Source of the DNA: Cydia pomonella
Taxonomy: Eukaryota; Arthropoda; Insecta; Lepidoptera; Tortricidae
Assembly: GCF_033807575.1 (NCBI RefSeq)
Contig: NC_084704.1
Coordinates: forward strand, 32,837,968-32,901,967
Direction: 5' to 3'
Length of the DNA stretch: 64,000 bases
Part shown: piece by piece, positions 57,095 to 64,000 of the stretch
Position numbering within the stretch: position 1 is the stretch's first letter
How the letters are laid out: each line of letters begins with the position of its first letter
Program-made: the position numbers and the translations under genes
The notes under the pieces: model-generated
Seen by the model: only the letters and a program-made list of their open reading frames with translations
Database searches by the model: none
Told to the model about the DNA's origin: nothing

Positions 57095-59427
57095 GTCTCC
57101 TGACTTACCAAACATTACAATTGCAACTAAAGCAAGGCTACAATACGGTATCGCTAACCCATTAGGCAGCCGATCTAAGTATCACGTGACAGTGTCCAGC
57201 ATTGCGGTTACTTGTTCAATCGCTGACCATTTTCGTCCGAGGTACGAAAAGAGGTAGGATGTATTAATTGTCAGTCCACTAACTTACCGTTGATATTCCG
57301 ATCCTAATTTAGTCGTTTATATTATTTTGAAAAACATGTGTTAATTGTAATTAGCGTCATAGGATTTATGATTGTCCTACTTTTAAGGCGAAGGGAGTTG
57401 ACGAGCGAATGATGGATGTGAAAAAGTATACATTGTGCTCAAATTGTTTGATAGGTCATGTTGAAAGCGAGTGCCGCATGGGTCGATGCCGCGAGCATGG
57501 CTCGTGATCGATATCACACTAGTGATATTTTGAATAGTATTGAAACGCACTTATGACATGACTAATGGCTACTCATTATATTATAGTTAGTTTAGTGCAA
57601 AGAGAATATAACTTCCTTAGTGAAAAAACCTCACGGTTCAACCTTTAGAATGGTATAAAGACGTAGACAGCGGCAACGCTTTTGTTCATAGATATAAGAA
57701 GTAAGGAGATTTATAACGAAGCATAATTTCAACGAGTCTCGCTGTCTCCAACAGCCCCCCACTACATCATTGAAGGCGTGGCCAGACAACCAAATCACGC
57801 GCTGTGATTGGCCAAACCGCGCGGTGTAGGAGCCTAGAGCGGCGGCACTAGAGTGAGGACAATTCGATAGAGCTATCGATATTTTACATGTTCTGAACAT
57901 GACCTTAGAGTTTTGACATTTTTGTTTTAAGTAATAATTGCATAGACTTAATTTATATTCCTTTAAATTTTTGACCTTATTTAAAAAATGTACCATGATG
58001 CGAAAGCTTGTTTATGCTTAACTAATCAAATTGGTTTAAATTTTAGTCATTATTTGATGTACTGTTTGTTTAAATTGTTTACTTTGGGATTGTCGTTAGA
58101 CGTGAGCGCTTCATTAAAAAAATAGTTTCAGTTTATTATATCATATTTCGTCACCAATTAAAAGCAATTCCAGCATGTTACATAGAGTTATGAAGAACTG
58201 CGAAAGCAAGTTATAGTAAATCATATTATAAATAAACTAAGTAAGTATAATGCACCATTAAATAAGATTTTAAATCATATGTACGAATAATAAGGAAAGA
58301 GTAATCATAATTATCAGTAAAAATCTTTCTGATAGAACTTCTGGATCGACTAAGTATACAATATACTATTATTTTAAACATATTTATATTCTATCGTTAT
58401 ATGTATAAATGAGGCGAAGTGTAACTGGAAACATTTTTCTTGAAAATGATCCAAACAAATAACACTTTTCTCGCTTGTAAACCAGTTAGGGCCCTCTCCC
58501 TGTAGCATCTATCCATTTTTCTTTAATATTGGAATTTTTCGGGAAACTGAAAAAAATTGCAATCATGAACATATTTGATTATACCTTGTGCAGTTATTCG
58601 AATCGTTGCTAAGAACCTGAATAAAATATACTTATAGGTATAAACTATAATGTTATAAATAAATTGTACTTAATTAAATCAGTTTATTTTTTGGCTTACC
58701 TATTCGATTTTTAATCCAAATTAATAAGTATCAAATTAAACATTAGGTGCATATAAAATAATTGTAAATTTTTACTTGAAAAATAATTACTTTCATACAC
58801 ACTATATCCAAACATTTTTATCGATAACGCTCAAAGATCAATTATATGCACGAGCACCACTCTACTTCGCGGCGTCAGTGAAGGGAGCGGTTGGCGGTCG
58901 TACCAAGAAACAATAATGCCCCTGTGAATATCGTTAGCGGTTTAATGCATTGCGCCGTTGCTAGGGACACTACAAATAGTTTTCCATGCCAAAGCGTCAA
59001 TGTAGGATGCATAGACAAATTGCCACGCGTTTGTATGACAACATGGTCTGACTCAGAAAAATCATATGTCACTGGATTTATTTGTTAAAATGTGTGGTTT
59101 TATTGACTAATACGTGAAAAAAAATGTGGTATGTAACTCCATGATCCTTATAGTTTTTGGATGCACTCCTATTTCGACACAAAATAACGCTATAATTCGG
59201 CATTTCAATAAAATTGACGCGCACATTGTTCAATGACAGCTAATTTGCTACTGTCTTACGGCGGGCCGGTATGGCCACGATGTGGCCATGTCGCGGCGAC
59301 ACGCGCCACGCCTCCGTCAGCCATCTAGTACTTTCTATGATCTGAGCTTTTGTTGTTGTATCTGTACGAAAATGTCTCTTAACCTATACCTACCTAAGTA
59401 TATCTTATACCTTAAAACGAGCAATTC
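57095..59427. other. Gene-free stretch
   Basis: The 121-codon minus frame at 57631-57996 and paired frames near 58875-59088 have no recognisable domain. ATGGCCAC-GAT-GTGGCCAT at 59271-59289 is a tight hairpin. Confidence 0.35.
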
Positions 59428-59862
59428 TTGTATATATATATTTCTGTGATCTCGGAAACGGCTCTAACGATTTCGCTGAAATTTGGTATATGGGGGTTTT
59501 TGGGGGTATACAATCGATCTAGATTAGTCTTATGTTTGGGAAAACGCGTGTTTTCGAGTTTTCATGCGTTTTTCTTTCGATGCAGAATATAGTCGCTAAT
59601 TTCGTATTGGCGGCCACTGTCCGTCTGGTCCAGCGGGTTAAGACGCGGACGGCTAAACGAGTGTTTCGGGTTCGAATCTCGCCCGGTGATTAACTTTTGT
59701 TTTTTTTATATGTTCAAGTTTATATATAATTTTTTTTATTTTAATTGTTTTAGACAAGTTTAATTTTGTAAAAAAATGTAGTTAAGATTATGACCTATAT
59801 ACCACCATATTACAATAAATAGTTATAGCTGAGCAAAGCTCGGTCGCCCAGGTACTGTATAT
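59428..59862 (+). repeat. CTCGGAAACGGC repeat split by a tRNA-like insert
   Basis: Left part ATCTCGGAAACGGCTCTAAC to AAACGCGTGTTTTCGAGTTT and right part GAGCAAAGCTCGGTCGCCCA belong to the family at 51076-51235. About 250 bp in between (roughly 59575-59825) do not, and hold a tRNA-like promoter. Confidence 0.65.
59618..59692 (+). mobile_element. tRNA-like head of an unclassified SINE
   Basis: A box TGGTCCAGCGGG and B box GGTTCGAATCT are spaced as in tRNA promoters, and the T arm TCGGG-TTCGAAT-CTCGC folds. The acceptor and anticodon stems do not fold cleanly. A T-rich region and AT-rich sequence follow. Probably a tRNA-derived SINE rather than a tRNA gene. Confidence 0.5.
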
Positions 59863-60099
59863 CTTGCGCATGAAATGTATTGAATTACGGAAAACAATAA
59901 AATGTCTTTTTATAATATATTTCTTATTCCCGTATAAAATACCTCCAATATTATGACTATTTTGATGATTAAAATGCGTATTGATTAATATTATATAGTA
60001 CTTGTTTCACCAACTCATCCAAATAATCCGTCAAATCATTATAAAATAATCCGTCGGTGAAACAGGTGAATCGATATCTTTAAAATTTAATTTGCCTAC

Positions 60100-60300
60100 C
60101 TACCTTATAGCTGGAGAGACGAAGTGCAAAAAGACCTTAGCGAACTCGGCGCCGTCGACTGGACAGAAAAGGTTTTGGACAGAGAAGCATGGCGATCTTT
60201 GGTGTCGGAGGCCAAGATCCACTTCGGGTCGCTACGCCACAGCTGTAAGTACCTGCCTACCCACCTACGTACCTACCTACGGTTTATTTACAAAACATTT
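60100..60300 (+). pseudogene. RTE-like LINE 3' fragment with ACCT-rich tail
   Basis: Plus strand from 60109 reads SWRDEVQKDLSELGAVDWTE, then KVLDREAWRSLVSEAKIHFG, the same protein end as the fragment at 3800 but a distinct copy. An ACCTACC-type low-complexity run (60250-60282) follows, like the simple tails of RTE elements. A similar ACCT-rich run lies just upstream at 60094-60105. Confidence 0.65.
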
Positions 60301-60353
60301 ATTTAATCATAGGTATGAATCGGTGGAAACACAATTAAAAACTTAAAAAACTT

Positions 60354-60584
60354 AATAAAAAACATTGTTCCAAATCGAGACCGCTTGGTAGGGTGCCCAG
60401 AAGGCTGGCTGCAATTGCCCTTTTGGATAGCAATGCTTATCTGCTGGGCGAAATACAGGCCTGCCCTTTGGTCACCCGAAGCCTCTATAAGGCGCTTTGC
60501 TAACTCCTTTACAAAATGAATCCGTAAAAAGACACAATGTTTATTTTGTAAAAAAAAAATAACAGGTATCAAATTTTTCGACAA
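60354..60584 (-). pseudogene. Possible retroelement ORF fragment
   Basis: Minus-strand frame contains FVKELAKRLIEASGDQRAG and LYFAQQISIAIQKGN. I recall similar words from lepidopteran retroelement proteins but cannot name the family with certainty. There is no start, catalytic motif or flanking structure. It lies head to head with the RTE fragment at 60100-60300. Confidence 0.35.
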
Positions 60585-60620
60585 ATATTACGTAGGTATC
60601 GATATCGATCGTCATACTAA

Positions 60621-60748
60621 GGGTCGGTTGCACCAAACCGTTTTGTCACCGTTAAAGAGTTCGCTAAATTTGATTGTATGAGAATTTTCATAGTTCTCTG
60701 CTGAGTAATGTTGATCAGTCTGCCAAGTGTGGTTGGTGCAACTGTCCC
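60621..60748. mobile_element. 128-bp MITE with TAA target duplication
   Basis: Ends GGGTCGGTTGCACCAAACC and GGTTGGTGCAACTGTCCC are complementary. TAA flanks at 60618-60620 and 60749-60751 fit a Harbinger-type 3-bp duplication. Confidence 0.75.
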
Positions 60749-61784
60749 TAATTACGTAACAAACTCAAACACAAATGGAAGAACTTTATGTAGGACACGT
60801 AGGTCACTACGAGTATTCGGCATTAGCTGTTTTTCTGAAGACCTGTTATCTAGAACAATAAAAGTGAGTAAAACTTGTACAGAATATAAAGTGTTATCCG
60901 TTTTCATTGATCTTGGGCGAATCAAAATAACTCACAAACAGTTATATATAATAATAGAACTTTGTAACCATGTTTTCTTGCTTAACACCTGCTGCCTCAG
61001 AAGTTTACCAACTTCCTCATATTTTCATCCGAATATTAACGCTTCCATTTTTAAGATAAATCAGTAGATTTACGACACAAACACGCGAAATCGTTTCAGG
61101 CCGTTAGGCTCTTAAGAATATATAAAAAAGTACTCGTGAAAGGCGCAAAACGAGGCCGACCGAGTGACTTACAGACCGCGGAGCTAAACTGTATTTTCCA
61201 TTAGTGTCATAAAAAGGTAGCGTTTCGAAATAACGCCAGCCCGCGCCGTATCCACGTGTGATAATGCGCAGTAACATTTTATAAGGGCTCTAAATGTGAG
61301 CAGATGGCACAATGCGAATCGCTTGTACAGGCTCCCGCGGCCGCAATCTGCCATTACATTTTATGCAAACAGTGCCAGAACCCAGAATGATTTCACGAGC
61401 ACTCCAAATAGAATACCTTTTCAGTTTCGACATCGCCGTAATAGTTTTATGCCGTGTTTATAGCAGTTATGAGATTGGGTACGGCGTCGATGAACAATAA
61501 TTATTGTTCGGAGTCGCTTTAACTGTTGTTCAAAACACTACTTACCTACGTTTCTATTGATCCACTATCGTAACATTTTAAGGCGCTCTTATAGACAGAT
61601 TTTAGGTTTTTGTGGGGGTGAAGCAGACGAAGTGGTAAAGCAGGCAGGCGGGCGCCCCGCGCGCCGCGCTCGCAGCAAGCCTACGTCCTTATTCTGACGC
61701 CATCCGTATTCTGGTTTGTTAGTTCTGGGATCTTTTCCGGAAATTTATATTGATTATGATTTAAACTTATAAATAATAATAAAA
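60749..61784. other. Gene-free stretch with a short GC-rich patch
   Basis: The 119-codon frame at 60708-61067 starts inside a MITE and has no known domain. A CpG-rich patch lies at 61628-61690 (GGCGGGCGCCCCGCGCGCCG). Confidence 0.35.
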
Positions 61785-61985
61785 TAAAAAGCCTTTTATT
61801 TCGAGTCCAGGATTACATTACATTACATTGATTTTTAGTCAGCGTTTACATAATTTAAGTAGGTATGTCATTTTTCTTTTAATTTATATTGTTATTTGTT
61901 ATTTGTTCAGTCAATTTTTAGATATTAAGTAACATATTATTTTTTATAAACAAATGATTAACTATTTGTAGCGGACAAGAACCCC
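61785..61985 (-). mobile_element. 3' UTR and tail of the RTE element
   Basis: About 200 bp follow the stop codon on the minus strand and end in a TTTTATTTTATTATTATT-type low-complexity tail near 61785. This suits an RTE element, which has a short 3' UTR and a simple-repeat tail. The exact end is approximate because no target duplication can be defined without the 5' end. Confidence 0.55.
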
Positions 61986-64000
61986 TCATCGGGTGAAGGC
62001 CTCCTCCAAGGACTTACATCTATCTCTGTTTGCAGCTATATATTTCCAGTTTTTACCAACTACTTTATTAATGTCATCAGTCCAACGACTGTTTGGTTTG
62101 CCGGAGCGTCGTTTGCCTGCAGGTCCCTTCCAGGTGGTAGCTTTCAAGGTCCAGCGCGAGTCAGACAGCCTGGCTACATGTCCAGCCCATCGCCATTTTT
62201 GTACTTTAGCGTGCTTGAGGGCGTCTTTTAGTTTTGTTACAGCTCTTATATTTATGTGGGGTATTTTTTGCACTTTTTTCATGTTTAACAAGCTTCTCTC
62301 CATTGCTCTCTGGCATGTAGTTATTTTTGATTTAATTTTTGCAGTAAACAGCCACGTTTGGCTTGCATAAGTCAGTGAAGGCAAAATACACATATCCATA
62401 ACTTTTTTCTTAATTTTCATATTCATACTGCTTTTCAGGATTTCCTTTAGGCTCCAGTATTTATTCCAAGCTATTTTTACTCGTCGGTCTACTTCTTCTT
62501 CATTACGATGATTGTTAAATGATATCTGCTTACCTAGGTAGATATAGCTGTCTACATACTCTAGTAGCGTCCCATCAACGGTTATGTCTTTTTGAGCGCT
62601 ATTGGTCATAAGTTTTGTTTTTTGAAAGTTCATTCGTAGACCGACTTTTGCACTAGCTTCATGTAAAGTTTGTAACATGTATTTTAGCTGAGCGCAGTGT
62701 TCCGTCATTAGTACAATATCATCCGCGAACCGCAGATGGTTCAGATATTTACGATTGATGTATATTCCTATATTGTTCCAGTCGAGACTATTGATTACTG
62801 ATTCAAGTACTGCTAAGAATAATTTTGGAGACAACGGGTCGCCTTGCCTGACGCCTCTATCTATTGGTATATCAGGTCCTAGTTTGTCTAATTTGACTCT
62901 ACTTGTGCAATTTTCGTAAATGTGTCTTATAATTCTTATGTATGTAGGGTCTACATTACACTGGCTTAAAGCTTCCCATATAGAGGAATGTGATATTGTA
63001 TCAAACGCTTTAGCGTAATCAATGAATGCTGTGTATAATGGTCTTCGGTATTCTTGATATTTTTCTATAACCTGTTCCAGAGTGTGGATATGGTCCATAG
63101 TCGAGTACCCACTCCTAAATCCAGCTTGTTCACATGGTTGGCGTCTGTCAATTGCTTTGCTTATTCGGGATAGTATGATTGTAGAAAATAGTTTGTATGT
63201 ACATGACATCAAACTGATGGGCCTGTAGTTTCCTATGTCCATTGGGTTCCCTTTTTTATACAAAAGTATTATGTTTGACTGCGTCCATTGTTTGGGTGCT
63301 GTTCCTGTTTTTAGAATGAGGTTAAATAAATGTGCCAAGGGTGTCACTAATAAGGGAGCAGCGGTCTTTAATATTTCATTTGTGATGTTATCCGGCCCAG
63401 GGCTTTTTCCAGTTTTTAAGTTTTTTATATGTCTCATTATAACTACTTCATCTATTATTGGGACTTCACTTGTGATTGGTAGGTCTGTTTTTGGCGCTTC
63501 TTGCTCATGACTACTGTATAACTTCCTATAATAAGTTGTAGCAGTTTCAAGTATCTGGTTTCGAGATTGTGCAGTATTATTATCTGAAATTAGCAACTCT
63601 GGTATCCAGTTTTTATGTGTTCTGAGTTCTTTGTAGGCTTTTTTCACACTTCCGTCAGCATAAAGGTGATTTTCAATTTTTGACTCTCTATGCTTTTTGT
63701 AGTCTTCTTTAATACTTTTACTTGCTTTTTTGTAGATGTCGCTTAACTTTGATTTAATCTCTTTTGTTTTGGGTCTTATATTTTGAAGTTCCATTCGCTT
63801 TGCTATTAATTGCTTTGTGGTGTCTGATAATATGCTACTGTGTGTGTTGTGGCTATTCTTTTGTGAATGCTTCAAACTTGTCTGGATGCAGTTGATTAGC
63901 TTGTCATGATATAATTGTGTTGATTCATCTGGTGCCAGAGTCATAAGTGGTTGTTTTTCTACTTCGAGGCATTTCAAGAAGACATTCTTTTCAATATCTG
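61986..64000 (-). CDS. RTE-clade non-LTR retrotransposon reverse transcriptase (5' part beyond window)
   Basis: The minus-strand frame runs from the window edge to a TGA at 61988-61986 with no internal stop, at least 670 residues. It reads through the edge (DIEKNVFLKCLEVEK), so no start is assigned. Recognisable RT motifs in order are GKSPGPDNI, YRPISLMSCTYKLFS, EQAGFRSGYST, AFIDYAKAFDTI, GVRQGDPLSPKLF, the catalytic LRFADDIVLM (two Asp) and FNKYW-like thumb words. The C-terminus RWTDDINKVVGKNW...SLEEAFTR is typical of the RTE clade. An upstream apurinic endonuclease domain is expected beyond the window. The open frame suggests a recent insertion. Confidence 0.9.
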   Translation of the reverse strand, partial: DIEKNVFLKCLEVEKQPLMTLAPDESTQLYHDKLINCIQTSLKHSQKNSHNTHSSILSDTTKQLIAKRMELQNIRPKTKEIKSKLSDIYKKASKSIKEDYKKHRESKIENHLYADGSVKKAYKELRTHKNWIPELLISDNNTAQSRNQILETATTYYRKLYSSHEQEAPKTDLPITSEVPIIDEVVIMRHIKNLKTGKSPGPDNITNEILKTAAPLLVTPLAHLFNLILKTGTAPKQWTQSNIILLYKKGNPMDIGNYRPISLMSCTYKLFSTIILSRISKAIDRRQPCEQAGFRSGYSTMDHIHTLEQVIEKYQEYRRPLYTAFIDYAKAFDTISHSSIWEALSQCNVDPTYIRIIRHIYENCTSRVKLDKLGPDIPIDRGVRQGDPLSPKLFLAVLESVINSLDWNNIGIYINRKYLNHLRFADDIVLMTEHCAQLKYMLQTLHEASAKVGLRMNFQKTKLMTNSAQKDITVDGTLLEYVDSYIYLGKQISFNNHRNEEEVDRRVKIAWNKYWSLKEILKSSMNMKIKKKVMDMCILPSLTYASQTWLFTAKIKSKITTCQRAMERSLLNMKKVQKIPHINIRAVTKLKDALKHAKVQKWRWAGHVARLSDSRWTLKATTWKGPAGKRRSGKPNSRWTDDINKVVGKNWKYIAANRDRCKSLEEAFTR

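Noticed and set aside
57631..57996. 121-codon minus-strand frame
   Set aside because: No recognisable domain, no promoter or splice context, cysteine- and lysine-rich AT-driven composition.
61993..62370. Plus-strand 125-codon frame
   Set aside because: Antisense shadow of the RTE reverse transcriptase.

Overview
The window is AT-rich eukaryotic DNA and looks like a moth or butterfly (Lepidoptera) chromosome. The evidence is one spliced ecdysteroid-kinase-like gene of the type expanded in insects, tRNA-derived SINEs, RTE- and jockey/CR1-like LINE remnants, and many short palindromic DNA elements. I recognise several of these repeats from memory as common in Lepidoptera; that assignment is inference, not a database result. 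There are no operons, rRNA genes, CRISPR arrays or other prokaryotic features.

Genes. Only one host gene looks intact: a three-exon CHK/ecdysteroid kinase-like gene on the plus strand (17452-21011, about 392 codons). It keeps its catalytic residues, has consensus splice sites and a polyadenylation signal. Its second intron holds two decayed tandem copies of exon 2. A second, broken gene lies at 11209-12184: a two-exon THAP-type zinc-finger fragment with a clean splice junction, a nonsense codon inside the domain and a lost zinc ligand. At the right edge (61986-64000, minus) is an RTE-type LINE reverse transcriptase whose frame is open to the window end.

Layout. 1-10 kb: dispersed repeats (one copy with a 24-bp minisatellite), a 195-bp palindromic element and RTE 3' scraps. 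10-17 kb: SINE pieces, the THAP relic, a frameshifted jockey-like LINE and a 500-bp repeat. 17-21 kb: the kinase gene. 21-29 kb: several palindromic elements with clear target duplications (TTA and TA types) and tandem copies of the 500-bp repeat. 29.7-31 kb: overlapping terminal repeats with nested insertions. 33.9-35.5 kb: a 1328-bp hAT-like element with a perfect 8-bp target duplication, inside a larger palindrome. 36-46 kb: repeat copies and a 140-bp tandem array. 46.7-48.2 kb: a motif-rich element holding a SINE and a second repeat. 49-60 kb: a tRNA-like sequence between inverted repeats, a run of SINEs (one splitting a small palindrome, one itself split), and further palindromes. 60-64 kb: RTE fragments and the long RTE frame.

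The kinase gene probably phosphorylates ecdysteroids or other small hydroxylated compounds. Almost everything else is transposon-derived. Its value is the layered order of insertions, which can be read from empty-site comparisons within the window.
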